Source: Syntrophomonas sp. UBA4807
GTDB taxonomy: Bacteria > Bacillota > Syntrophomonadia > Syntrophomonadales > Syntrophomonadaceae
Length of the DNA: 45,799 nt
Assembly: GCA_002402575.1 (NCBI GenBank)
Contig: DHGD01000102.1
Coordinates: 7,280 to 53,078 of the forward strand
Direction: 5' to 3'
Positions 7,705-15,927 of this stretch are shown piece after piece. Numbering within the stretch: the first letter of the stretch is position 1; each line of letters begins with the position of its first letter. The notes beneath the pieces were generated by a model. It searched no databases. It saw nothing but the letters and a program-made list of their open reading frames with translations, and had not been told where the DNA came from. The position numbers were made by a program, and so were the translations under genes.

Positions 7705-8987
7705 TGTGCCTGTGCCTCCTCGTTGTGATGCAAAAGTCTGGTTATGGCTGGGATCAGCCCGGTGCGCAGGATGGCCGTCTGCTCCTTATTTATCATATTG
7801 CGAACGGTAACAAAGCCTTGTTTGACTTCGTCTGCCCCGACAAACAGCACTAGGGCTGCGCCGCTTTTGTCAGCGTATTTCAGCTGCGCTCTGGCTTTGC
7901 GTTCCAGGTAGTCTTTGTCTGCGACGATTCCAGCATCCCTGAGCTGTTGCAGGATAGTCACCGCTTCATCCTCATATTCAGCCTCCATGACCGCCACAAA
8001 CACCTCCAGATCTCTTTTTCCAGGCAGCGCCGAGTCCTGCTTTTCAAGGGCCAGCAACAGCCGCTCCAGTCCCAGAGCGAAGCCTATGCCAGGCAGATCG
8101 GGGCCTTCAATGGCCTTGACCAATCCATTGTAACGGCCTCCGCCTCCCACCGCGCTCTGGGCGCCGATACCGGGAATGTGAATCTCAAAAGCGGTGTTGG
8201 TGTAATAATCGAGGCCTCTGACCAGCCGGTCATCATGCTCAAAACAAATTCCCTGCCGGGTCAGAGTATCCCGTACCCGCTGATAATGGCGAGCGCAACC
8301 GGAGCAGAGATGATCCAGCAAGCGGGGGTGTCCTTTTATGGCCTCATGGCAGCGGCTTTCCTTGCAGTCCAAGACCCGTAGCGGGTTGGCTCGGGAACGC
8401 TGCCGACAGTCAGGGCAGAGGTCGTTTACAATGGGGTTAATGAAATCCAAAAGTTCCTGGCGGTAGCTGTCCCGGCAAGACGGGCAGCCCACCGAATTGA
8501 TGTGCAGGAGGTACTCTGTCAGGCCGATGGACTGCAGCATCCTGACTACCATCATCAACACTTCGGCATCCACCAGCGGACTGGAGCTGCCGAAAACCTC
8601 GGCCCCGAACTGGTGAAATTGCCGGTAGCGTCCGCTTTGAGGACGGTCATAGCGAAACATCGGCCCGCAGTAGAACCACTTTAAAGGCAGCAAACCGGTG
8701 TGGGCACTGTGTTCAATCAAAGCCCGGGCGCAACTGGCGGTCATCTCCGGTCGCAAGGTCAGGCTGCGCCCTGATTTATCAAAAAAAGTGTACATTTCTT
8801 TGCTGACGATATCGGTGCCTTCTCCCACTCCCCGTTCAAATAACTCGGTGTGTTCAAAAACAGGGGTGCGAATCTCCTCATAGCCATATATATGGGCCAC
8901 TCGTTTGAGGCTTTGTTCCATAGCCTGCCATTTGCGGGAGTCGGGAGGCAGAATATCGTAAGTGCCCCGGGGGGCTTTGATGGGCAT
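7701..8987 (-). CDS. hisS: Histidyl-tRNA synthetase
   Basis: The 428-residue class IIa synthetase starts with the typical PRGTYDILPPDS and has TLRPEMTASCAR (motif 2 region), the histidine-specific LVRGLDYYTNTAFEI motif, GGGGRYNGL and GIGFALGLERLLL (motif 3), then the C-terminal anticodon-binding domain. The middle carries several Cys pairs (VGCPSC, LCPDC, CSGC) of the kind seen in clostridial HisRS, possibly binding a metal. It lies 56 bases after hemZ and overlaps aspS by 4 bases; hisS-aspS is a standard Firmicutes pair. Confidence 0.96.
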   Translation of the reverse strand: MPIKAPRGTYDILPPDSRKWQAMEQSLKRVAHIYGYEEIRTPVFEHTELFERGVGEGTDIVSKEMYTFFDKSGRSLTLRPEMTASCARALIEHSAHTGLLPLKWFYCGPMFRYDRPQSGRYRQFHQFGAEVFGSSSPLVDAEVLMMVVRMLQSIGLTEYLLHINSVGCPSCRDSYRQELLDFINPIVNDLCPDCRQRSRANPLRVLDCKESRCHEAIKGHPRLLDHLCSGCARHYQRVRDTLTRQGICFEHDDRLVRGLDYYTNTAFEIHIPGIGAQSAVGGGGRYNGLVKAIEGPDLPGIGFALGLERLLLALEKQDSALPGKRDLEVFVAVMEAEYEDEAVTILQQLRDAGIVADKDYLERKARAQLKYADKSGAALVLFVGADEVKQGFVTVRNMINKEQTAILRTGLIPAITRLLHHNEEAQAQ

Positions 8988-9043
8988 AAAATCCTCCAGA
9001 TTCTAGATATTGGATAGAATAACCGGCATTGTCATGGATAATT

Positions 9044-10531
9044 CTAATTTAATGCCCTTAGCTTGTCAACTTTACGAGAGATTAGCTGCTGCACGGTTTC
9101 ACAGTATGCGGCGGGGTTTTTGGGATTGTACAGAGACTCCAGGGTACCGGCTTTCGAGTTGATAAACTTGCTGCCGGCCCCTCCTCCCAAACCGATGATG
9201 GTCTGTCTCTCCTCAATCATCTGTATATTATAGAGACAGAAACAACCCGGCAAAGCGTATCCCAAATTCTCCATGCTGGCTTTCATGTATTTCTGCCGGT
9301 ACAGATAATAGGGAATATAGCCCGCCTCCCGCAAGAGACGGCTGAACAGTTCCACTCCCGCCTTAACCTGGCCGGTCCTCTCCTGCGGGGTGAAGCTGCT
9401 TTCCTGCCCGGACATCAGTGAACCCTTTTTCAATGCCAGGGTGTGTACCGTAATATTATCCGGACGCAACTCCAGTATTTTATTTGCAGTGTGCGTGTTT
9501 TCCTTCAGGCCTTCACCAGGAAGACCTATGATTACATCCATATTTATTTTTTCGATTCCGACTTCCCTTACCCATTGAAGGGACTGTACCACTCCTTTCT
9601 GATCATGACGTCGGCCTATAGCCGCTAATGTCTCATCGTTCATGGATTGAGGGTTGATGCAGATGCGGTTGACCCCGGCTGCTTTCATCAGGTGTAGTTT
9701 GTCAAGGTCAAGTGTATCCGGTCTGCCCGCCTCTACAGTGATCTCCGCAGTTTCCGCAGTTATCCAGCCACCTTTGAAAAGCTCATTGAAAAGCCTATCC
9801 AGATGGTGTGTGGAGAGCACTGTGGGGGTGCCCCCGCCCAGGTACATGGTTTGAACTTTCAGGCCGCGCTCTTTTAAGCAATCTGAAAGCGTCCTGATCT
9901 CGCATAATAACGCGTCCATAAAAGGCGCAATCTCGCTGTCGTAATTCTTCAAAACCGCCCCCGGGAATGAACAATAATAACAGCGTGAGGGACAGTAAGG
10001 AATCCCCACATAAACGCTGACCCAGTTTCCGGATTCCGCGGTACACTGGTAGGGGCGGTTGGCAAAAGCTATCTCGGTTAGCAAACAGGCTTTTTCAGCA
10101 GTCAGACGGTATTCCGACTTGAGCCGGGTTTCAATCTCTTCTGCAGACAGGCCTTGATCAATCAGACGATGCGCCAGCTTGACCGGTCTCATCCCAGTGA
10201 GAATACCGTAACTGTTTATATTCTTTCCGGTCAGATCACAGAGCAGATCGTAGCAAAAGGCCCGCACTTGCTGTTTAGCCCAGTTTAAGACCGTTCTCTC
10301 GTCAAGAGCAGGTATGTCCAGGCTCTTTTGCCACTTAAAGCCGTCTTCCCGGGTGCGGATCTCGGCTTCCATAATGGCTTGCTTTGCCCCCCTAACCAGC
10401 CTCAATTTGAATAGCAGATCTGCTTCGGCTTCCGCGGCACGCCGAATCTCCCCGCCGGGAAAAGCCATCCGTATCAGTTCATGGACGCTTTCATATAACT
10501 CATATGGCTCAAAATCCAATATGATTTGCAC
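9044..10531 (-). CDS. hemZ: HemZ, oxygen-independent coproporphyrinogen III oxidase-like radical SAM protein
   Basis: The 495-residue protein has an N-terminal extension of about 165 residues followed by a radical SAM core with the CX3CX2C cluster motif in VGIPYCPSRCYYCSFPG. Downstream are MYLGGGTPTVL and the EAGRPDTL/INPQSM segments shared with HemN-like enzymes. HemZ is the Firmicutes paralogue that decarboxylates coproporphyrinogen III without oxygen, using SAM and electrons, in haem synthesis. In obligate anaerobes the actual reaction has often not been tested. The start is GTG at 10531 with AGGAGG seven bases upstream. It is the gene before hisS, as in many Clostridia. Confidence 0.88.
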   Translation of the reverse strand: MQIILDFEPYELYESVHELIRMAFPGGEIRRAAEAEADLLFKLRLVRGAKQAIMEAEIRTREDGFKWQKSLDIPALDERTVLNWAKQQVRAFCYDLLCDLTGKNINSYGILTGMRPVKLAHRLIDQGLSAEEIETRLKSEYRLTAEKACLLTEIAFANRPYQCTAESGNWVSVYVGIPYCPSRCYYCSFPGAVLKNYDSEIAPFMDALLCEIRTLSDCLKERGLKVQTMYLGGGTPTVLSTHHLDRLFNELFKGGWITAETAEITVEAGRPDTLDLDKLHLMKAAGVNRICINPQSMNDETLAAIGRRHDQKGVVQSLQWVREVGIEKINMDVIIGLPGEGLKENTHTANKILELRPDNITVHTLALKKGSLMSGQESSFTPQERTGQVKAGVELFSRLLREAGYIPYYLYRQKYMKASMENLGYALPGCFCLYNIQMIEERQTIIGLGGGAGSKFINSKAGTLESLYNPKNPAAYCETVQQLISRKVDKLRALN

Positions 10532-10613
10532 TATCTATCCTCCTCATCTGCGTTATCGGTCACTTTTCCAAAGGATCAGCCATAGACGTTGAGCCTGCCC
10601 GCCGCTTCCGATA

Positions 10614-11210
10614 CTATCTCCTGTAATCCCCGCCGCGCCGGGGATTAAGCCTGAAGCTCGCGTTTCTTTCCCCTGGAGCGGCAATATGCACGAAATGAGT
10701 AATGTTACCGGGCAGGTTAATATCTTGCCGCAGTATTTTCAACCCATACATTCTAGCGGCCTGATAACTGCCGATACAAGCCGCCGGGCGGGTTTCGGTC
10801 AGCAAGGCCCGGGCCGCGCCGGCGGTGCTGGAGCAAGGCTCTAATACAGCCCCGCCTAAGTTCCGCGCAATGAACTGGCTGCACTGTCTAAGGGCCAGAG
10901 GGTGGGATATGACCACTTCCAAATCCTGCAGCCGGCAGGGATTCCCAACCATTAGATGCTGCCTGACCGGCAACTCGATGTGGCCTTTAATCAGCAGTAA
11001 ATTTTTACGAAGTATTTCCAGGGTGGGATTAACCCATCCAGTCAAGCTGTTGTAGAGGGGGGCAAGAGCCCCCTCGGCCTGATGGTCGGCTAGCATAAGT
11101 CCCAACTTATCAATGCTCTCCGCCGTTTCCAGTACCACTTGTGATCCCCAATAGCGGCGGGCGGCTTCTTCGCTGAAGGTGCCTGCCGGGCCTAATACTG
11201 CATAAGCCAT
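10614..11210 (-). CDS. Short, divergent prephenate dehydratase-like protein without ACT domain
   Basis: The 198-residue product matches only the catalytic part of prephenate dehydratase (prephenate to phenylpyruvate). Family signatures are visible: GPAGTFSEEAA (7-17), SHPLALRQC (102-110), SSTAGAA (127-133). Two conserved blocks are altered. The usual PIENS is PLYNS (51-55), replacing the Glu. The usual NxTRF is NITHF (169-173), keeping the Thr but changing Arg to His. The regulatory ACT domain present in most PheA proteins is absent. ATG 11210 overlaps the TGA of the DAHP synthase gene (TGATG), so it is translationally coupled to it, and both sit behind a T-box leader. It may be a T-box-regulated, feedback-free dehydratase or a protein with a changed role. 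Confidence 0.72.
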   Translation of the reverse strand: MAYAVLGPAGTFSEEAARRYWGSQVVLETAESIDKLGLMLADHQAEGALAPLYNSLTGWVNPTLEILRKNLLLIKGHIELPVRQHLMVGNPCRLQDLEVVISHPLALRQCSQFIARNLGGAVLEPCSSTAGAARALLTETRPAACIGSYQAARMYGLKILRQDINLPGNITHFVHIAAPGERNASFRLNPRRGGDYRR

Positions 11211-12049
11211 CACCGCACCCTCCTTCCCAACAAGGCAGCCAACGGTTCCAGCTGCCGCATCAGCTGGCTGAAACCTTTCGGAGTCAGGGATTGTTCCCCA
11301 TCTGACAGGGCGTTTTCCGGATGCGGGTGCACTTCTATTAACAGTCCGTCGGCACCTGCGGCCAAAGCAGCCATGGACATAGGGGCTACCAGGCTGCGCA
11401 CCCCGGTGCCATGGCTGGGGTCGACTATAACCGGCAGGTGGGAGAGCTGTTTGACCAGAGCCACCGCGTTCAGATCCAGGGTGTTTCTGGTCCAGGTCTC
11501 GGCGCTGCGTATACCTCGCTCACACAGAATCACCTCGCGGTTGCCGCCTGCTAAAATATACTCCGCTGCCAAGAGCCATTCTTCAATAGTGGCTGAGATC
11601 CCTCGCTTCAAGACCACTGCTTTGTTGATTTTCCCCAGTTTGCGCAGCAGACTGTAATTGTACATGTTGCGGGCGCCGACTTGAATTATGTCCGTATGCT
11701 CCATCACGGCGGGCAAGTCTTCCGCGTCCATCAATTCAGTGATTACCGGCATATTCATCTCCTCGCCGATTCGCGCCAGGCATTCCAGCCCCTTAATACC
11801 GTGGCCCTGAAAGCTGTAAGGGGAAGTACGCGGCTTGTAAGCCCCTCCTCTGAGCATAACTGCTCCTGCCGCCCTGACTTTGAAAGCGGTTTCACGCAGG
11901 CATTCCTCATTTTCTATAGCGCACGGCCCGGCTATCACCGGAACCTGCTCGCCGCCGAAACAGACATTCCTAACGGTTACCCGGCTTAACTGTCCGTCTC
12001 CGCCAGCCACCAGCATAGACGCGGTTTTCTGTAATGCGGTGTTTATCAT
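11210..12049 (-). CDS. aroF: 3-deoxy-7-phosphoheptulonate (DAHP) synthase, type I-beta
   Basis: The 279-residue protein catalyses the first step of the shikimate pathway, phosphoenolpyruvate plus erythrose 4-phosphate to DAHP. It shows VPVIAGPCAIEN, MLRGGAYKPRTSPYSFQG, IIQVGARNMYNYSLLR, VVLKRG, CERGIRSAETWTRNTLDLN, VIVDPSHGTG and LLIEVHPHPENALSDGEQS, which mark the KDO8P-synthase-like I-beta subclass. There is no N-terminal ferredoxin-like (ACT-like) domain and no fused chorismate mutase, so feedback control through such domains is not expected. It is the first gene after the T-box leader and overlaps the prephenate dehydratase-like gene. ATG 12049 follows AAAGGAG. Confidence 0.92.
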   Translation of the reverse strand: MINTALQKTASMLVAGGDGQLSRVTVRNVCFGGEQVPVIAGPCAIENEECLRETAFKVRAAGAVMLRGGAYKPRTSPYSFQGHGIKGLECLARIGEEMNMPVITELMDAEDLPAVMEHTDIIQVGARNMYNYSLLRKLGKINKAVVLKRGISATIEEWLLAAEYILAGGNREVILCERGIRSAETWTRNTLDLNAVALVKQLSHLPVIVDPSHGTGVRSLVAPMSMAALAAGADGLLIEVHPHPENALSDGEQSLTPKGFSQLMRQLEPLAALLGRRVR

Positions 12050-12180
12050 ATTGCTCCAGCTCCTTTGATAATTTGCTTAGCGTTAAGTTAAAATTATCGA
12101 AGGAAAACATCCCCGGGTTATTAAGCTGCGCTGACACCCTCAAATCCACCCTCTTTCGCTCAGGGGATTTTGTCCCCAGA

Positions 12181-12215
12181 AAACAAATAAACCTCTCTCC
12201 ACAAGGGACGAGAGG
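12181..12215 (-). terminator. Second T-box terminator
   Basis: CCTCTC (12215-12210) pairs with GAGAGG (12197-12192), followed by TTTATTTGTTT. The loop again contains CTCGTCCC. It lies about 130 bases upstream of the aroF start. Confidence 0.85.
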
Positions 12216-12292
12216 CTATACTTCCCGCGGTACCACCCAAATTGCCATAAGGCCGCTTTAGCTAATCAGAATACGGGATCAGTCCTGCAGGC

Positions 12293-12332
12293 CAAAAACA
12301 AAAGGCTTCGCATCCTATGGGACGAGAAGCCT
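12293..12332 (-). terminator. First T-box terminator
   Basis: AGGCTTC (12332-12326) pairs with GAAGCCT (12309-12303), followed by TTTGTTTTT. The loop contains CTCGTCCCA, the strand that would pair with the preceding T-box in the antiterminator conformation. Confidence 0.85.
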
Positions 12333-12646
12333 GTGCTTACACGCAATACCACCCAGTGATTAAGGGCCTGCCTAAGGATACAGGTTTGATCCGATATCCC
12401 CCCTCTTGTAACGGCAAGGGCTCCGCCTCGACCTACTTGCATACGTTTCAGCCGGGTGCTCCTAAGTGAACTTCAATCTGCTTCCTCATAAGAATGCTTG
12501 CAGCCGGTGGCATTCTCTCTCTGTCTGATTTCCCAGACCTACTTTACTTATTCATAGCATTTACAAATATAAAAGTTAATTAATAATAACATAATGCCCC
12601 CAGCCTGTAAAGAACAGGACAGGTTATATTTGCAAAATTTAAGACT

Positions 12647-13273
12647 CTAATCGCGCAGGAAAGGATTGCGCTGACGCTCAAAGCCGATAGTGGAAGCCGG
12701 GCCGTGGCCAGGATATACCACTACGTCATCATCATAACAGAGCAGTTTGTTTTTGATATTTGATATCAGATCATTGTACGAACCCCCCGGAAAATCGGTT
12801 CTTCCTATGGAGCCATAGAAAAGGGTGTCACCGGTAAAGATAATCCCGTCGGTGGCCAAACATACCCCGCCGGGGCTGTGCCCGGGGGTATGAATGACCT
12901 TTAGCTCAACCGTGTTCCCGATTTTTATTATATCACCTTCATCGATATATTCCTCCGCCGGAGGGCTGGTGACCTGCTGCCCCATCATGAAAGAGAAATT
13001 AGATACCGCATTGGTCAGCATCTTGGCATCTTTGTGGTGGATTAAGACCTTGGCTCCGGTGGCTTCTTTAATGGCTCGGTTGGCTCCGATATGGTCGATG
13101 TGACCGTGGGTATTGATAATATAGACCGCCTTTAAGCCGTTGTCCTCCAGTATTTTTAAAATACCGCGGGGATTCCCCCCGGGATCTATCACCGCTGCCT
13201 CTTTGGTCTCCTCGCAGCCTACGATATAACAGTTGACCGCCATGGAACTAATCTCGATGCGCTTGAGAATCAA
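12647..13273 (-). CDS. Metallo-beta-lactamase-fold hydrolase (glyoxalase II-like)
   Basis: The 208-residue protein shows the full metal-binding set of the MBL fold: INTHGHIDHIGA (HxHxDH), a histidine in HTPGHSPGGV, Asp in FTGDTLF and His in VYPGHGPAS. Small MBL proteins of this type usually hydrolyse thioesters such as S-lactoylglutathione, but many anaerobic members have no proven substrate, and this organism may not use glutathione. It follows dtd by 15 bases and is a regular member of the relA-dtd-MBL-hemZ-hisS series in Clostridia. ATG 13273 follows a GAGG element. Confidence 0.85.
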   Translation of the reverse strand: MILKRIEISSMAVNCYIVGCEETKEAAVIDPGGNPRGILKILEDNGLKAVYIINTHGHIDHIGANRAIKEATGAKVLIHHKDAKMLTNAVSNFSFMMGQQVTSPPAEEYIDEGDIIKIGNTVELKVIHTPGHSPGGVCLATDGIIFTGDTLFYGSIGRTDFPGGSYNDLISNIKNKLLCYDDDVVVYPGHGPASTIGFERQRNPFLRD

Positions 13274-13288
13274 TGTTCTTCCTCCTTA

Positions 13289-13738
13289 TCAAAATGCTCT
13301 GGTACTATCTAACAAAATGGTACAGGGTCCATCGTTGCTAATATCCACTCTCATGTCAGCCCCAAATCGTCCGGTTTCAACCTTGATCCCCCTAGACCGC
13401 AAGCTTTGCAAACAGTATTCAAACAAAGGCTGCGCCTCTTCGGGGGACCCTGCTTCGGTAAAGCTGGGTCTGCGCCCTTTACGGGCGTCTCCATAAAGGG
13501 TGAACTGGCTGATCAATAAGACCTCTCCGCCTGTATCCACAACTGAGAGGTTCATCTTGCCTTCCTGGTCGGAAAAAATCCGCAGGTGGGCGATTTTGTC
13601 CATCAGATAGTCGGCGTCATCACGAGTGTCGCCCTTTTTGATGCCAAGCAGAACCATTAAGCCTGGACCGCTTTCACCGATAACCTCCCCTGCTACCGTT
13701 ACCCGGCTGCATACCGTGCGCTGCACTACCGCTCTCAT
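13289..13738 (-). CDS. dtd: D-aminoacyl-tRNA deacylase
   Basis: The 149-residue protein matches Dtd throughout, starting MRAVVQRT, with LLISQFTLYGDARKGRRPSF containing the conserved SQFTL catalytic segment and the C-terminal DMRVDISNDGPCTILLDS (the NxGP cross-subunit motif). Dtd removes D-amino acids or glycine mischarged on tRNA. ATG 13738 directly follows the relA TAG, and its Shine-Dalgarno (GAGGAG) lies in the end of relA. relA-dtd is a standard Firmicutes pair. Confidence 0.95.
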   Translation of the reverse strand: MRAVVQRTVCSRVTVAGEVIGESGPGLMVLLGIKKGDTRDDADYLMDKIAHLRIFSDQEGKMNLSVVDTGGEVLLISQFTLYGDARKGRRPSFTEAGSPEEAQPLFEYCLQSLRSRGIKVETGRFGADMRVDISNDGPCTILLDSTRAF

Positions 13739-15922
13739 CTAATCTCCTCTGTACTCGCCAGGCAATACCCGTTTTACTTCCATCACGTCTTTAACCTTCT
13801 GTATCCTCTGAATAACAGCCTGCAGATGGCTCATGTCCTTGATCTCCAATTTGAAATTCATAATTACACGGTTATTTTTAGTAATGCGTGAATACACCGA
13901 ATTAATATGAATCTTAGTATCAGCGATAACAATCATCACATCAGTAGTCAGGCGGGGACGGTCCATTGCCCGGACCTCCAGTTCAACTCCATAAAGCCCC
14001 CGGTCATCGGCCCACTCCACCTCAATGATGCGGTCCGGTTCGTTATGCATGTAGCTCTGCATATTGGGGCAGTCACTTCGGTGTACGGATACACCCCGTC
14101 CTCTGGTAATATACCCCAAAACCTGGTCACCGGGCAAGGGATTGCAGCAACGCGCCAGACGTATGGCTACATCGTCGACTCCTTTGATGCGCAAAGCCCG
14201 CATCTCTTTATCGGTATGTGATGCCGGACGGTTGACAGTAGTTTTCAGTATGTCCTCAACGGTAGCGTCCGGAAAAAGTAATTCCTTCTGTTTATTAATG
14301 ACCTGGTTTACCGTAAGAGTCCCGTCGCCCAGAGCGGCCAGAAGGTCGTCTACATTGGTATAGCCAAAGCGCCGGGCTATATCCATCAATTTATCTTCCT
14401 TCAACAATTCACGGGGGTCGAGGTGTTTCTTTTTTAAATCCTTTTCCAGAAGTTCGTGGCCGTGCATAATGTTGACCTGACGCTTTTCTCTTTTAAACCA
14501 GGCTTTGATGCGGCTCTTGGCAGATGACGTTTTGATGAAGTTGAGCCAGTCCTTGGAGGGCCCGGGGGAACTTTTTGAAGTGATGATCTCCACGATTTCG
14601 CCGTTGTTCAAGGTATAGTCCAGCGGCACTATGCGCCCGTTGACACGCGCTCCGGTGCATTGATGCCCCACTTCGGTGTGCACCCGGTAGGCGAAATCAA
14701 CCGGGCAGGAGCCTTTAGGCAGCTCGATTACCGCCCCTTTGGGAGTGAATACGAAAACCGAGTCATCAAAAAGGTCTATCTTCAAAGATTCCATAAATTC
14801 ATCAGTATCTTTGATATCCTGCTGCCACTCCAGAATTTGTCGCAGCCAGGATAATTTTTCATCAAATTTGCGTTCCCGGCCGGAGTCGCCCTCTTTGTAG
14901 CGCCAGTGCGCAGCAATGCCGTATTCCGATGTGCGGTGCATATCCCAGGTGCGTATTTGCACTTCAAAAGGCTCGCCCCCCTGCCCGATCAGGGTAGTGT
15001 GCAGCGACTGGTACATATTGGGCTTGGGGTTGGCTATATAGTCTTTGAATCTTCCCGGCAACGGCTTCCACATGGTGTGTATGATGCCCAATACTCCGTA
15101 GCACTGGCGTATATCTTCCACTATAACGCGGATAGCGATTTTGTCATATATTTCGTCAATATCTTTGCCTTGTTTGAGCATCTTTTTATAAATACTGTAG
15201 ATGTTTTTGGGACGCCCCTTGATCTCGGCCTTGATGCCAATTTGGTCTAAGCCGTGACGAATCTGCGCGATTAATTCATTGACATAGTCCTCACGCTGCT
15301 TGCGTTTAAGCTTGAGCCGTGTGGCGACCTCGCGGTAAGTTTCGTTGTCCAGATAGTAGAAGGCCAAATCCTCCAGTTCCCATTTAAACTTGAAAATCCC
15401 CAGGCGATGGGCCAGAGGGGCGAATATCTCCTGGGTTTCAGTGGCGATCTCCTTCTGTTTAATTTCGCTCTGATAGTCCAGAGTGCGCATATTATGTAAA
15501 CGGTCGGCCAGTTTTATAAGAATAACCCGGATATCCTTGGCCATGGCTATGAACATCTTGCGCAGGTTTTCGGCTTGAGCATCTTGTTTAGTTTTAAAAT
15601 TGATGCGCGACAGTTTTGTGACCCCTTCGACCAAGAGGGCAATCTCTTCGCCGAAGGCTTTGACTACGTCCTGGTAGGTCACGATGGTATCCTCCACCAC
15701 GTCATGCAAAAGGGCGGCGCATATGGACGCAACGTCCATTTCGATGTCCGCCAAAATCAAAGCTACCTCCGCCGGGTGGCTTATATAAGGTTCGCCCGAT
15801 ATTCGCTTTTGATTTTGGTGCGCTTTGCTGGCATATTGATAAGCCTTGTTAATGAGGTCCAGATTGGCGTCCGGATCATAAGAGGCTACCTTTTCCAGTA
15901 TCTGCTGTAATTGTGGGTCCAT
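13739..15922 (-). CDS. relA: Bifunctional (p)ppGpp synthetase/hydrolase Rel
   Basis: The protein (727 residues from ATG 15922; an in-frame GTG at 15931 overlaps the recJ stop) has the long Rel/SpoT layout. The HD hydrolase domain includes HDVVEDT (His73-Asp74). The synthetase domain follows, with LGIIHTMWKPLPGRFKDYIA; RFKD is the RXKD form typical of bifunctional enzymes. A TGS domain starts near residue 385 (VFTPKGAVIELPKGSCPVDF), then a zinc-finger/RIS region (RCCNPLPGDQVLGYITRGRG), and a C-terminal ACT domain. It makes and degrades the stringent-response alarmone on starved ribosomes. It is translationally coupled to recJ upstream and followed at once by dtd. Confidence 0.95.
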   Translation of the reverse strand: MDPQLQQILEKVASYDPDANLDLINKAYQYASKAHQNQKRISGEPYISHPAEVALILADIEMDVASICAALLHDVVEDTIVTYQDVVKAFGEEIALLVEGVTKLSRINFKTKQDAQAENLRKMFIAMAKDIRVILIKLADRLHNMRTLDYQSEIKQKEIATETQEIFAPLAHRLGIFKFKWELEDLAFYYLDNETYREVATRLKLKRKQREDYVNELIAQIRHGLDQIGIKAEIKGRPKNIYSIYKKMLKQGKDIDEIYDKIAIRVIVEDIRQCYGVLGIIHTMWKPLPGRFKDYIANPKPNMYQSLHTTLIGQGGEPFEVQIRTWDMHRTSEYGIAAHWRYKEGDSGRERKFDEKLSWLRQILEWQQDIKDTDEFMESLKIDLFDDSVFVFTPKGAVIELPKGSCPVDFAYRVHTEVGHQCTGARVNGRIVPLDYTLNNGEIVEIITSKSSPGPSKDWLNFIKTSSAKSRIKAWFKREKRQVNIMHGHELLEKDLKKKHLDPRELLKEDKLMDIARRFGYTNVDDLLAALGDGTLTVNQVINKQKELLFPDATVEDILKTTVNRPASHTDKEMRALRIKGVDDVAIRLARCCNPLPGDQVLGYITRGRGVSVHRSDCPNMQSYMHNEPDRIIEVEWADDRGLYGVELEVRAMDRPRLTTDVMIVIADTKIHINSVYSRITKNNRVIMNFKLEIKDMSHLQAVIQRIQKVKDVMEVKRVLPGEYRGD

Positions 15923-15927
15923 CGCTC

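Larger units (their letters stand above)
12181..12550 (-). promoter_or_regulatory. T-box leader (probable tRNA-Phe specifier) with two antiterminator/terminator modules
   Basis: The minus-strand leader upstream of aroF carries T-box landmarks. Stem I has AGTA on its 5' side, the GCTGCAAG element, and a specifier loop whose 3' strand reads GAAGTTC. The base stem TAAGT/ACTTA (12550-12546 with 12467-12463) places TTC (12470-12468, Phe) directly before the closing A. A stem III-like hairpin (CCCTTG/CAAGAGGG) follows. Two T-box sequences occur: TGGGTGGTATTGCG (12355-12342) and TTGGGTGGTACCGCGG (12240-12225). Each is followed by its own terminator, and no second stem I lies between them. Uncharged tRNA-Phe would stabilise the antiterminators and switch on aroF and the downstream gene. 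Confidence 0.85.

Noticed and set aside
12163..12177. GGGGA/TCCCC hairpin between the second T-box terminator and aroF, considered as a third terminator
   Set aside because: Only five base pairs and no following T-run; no third T-box sequence precedes it.
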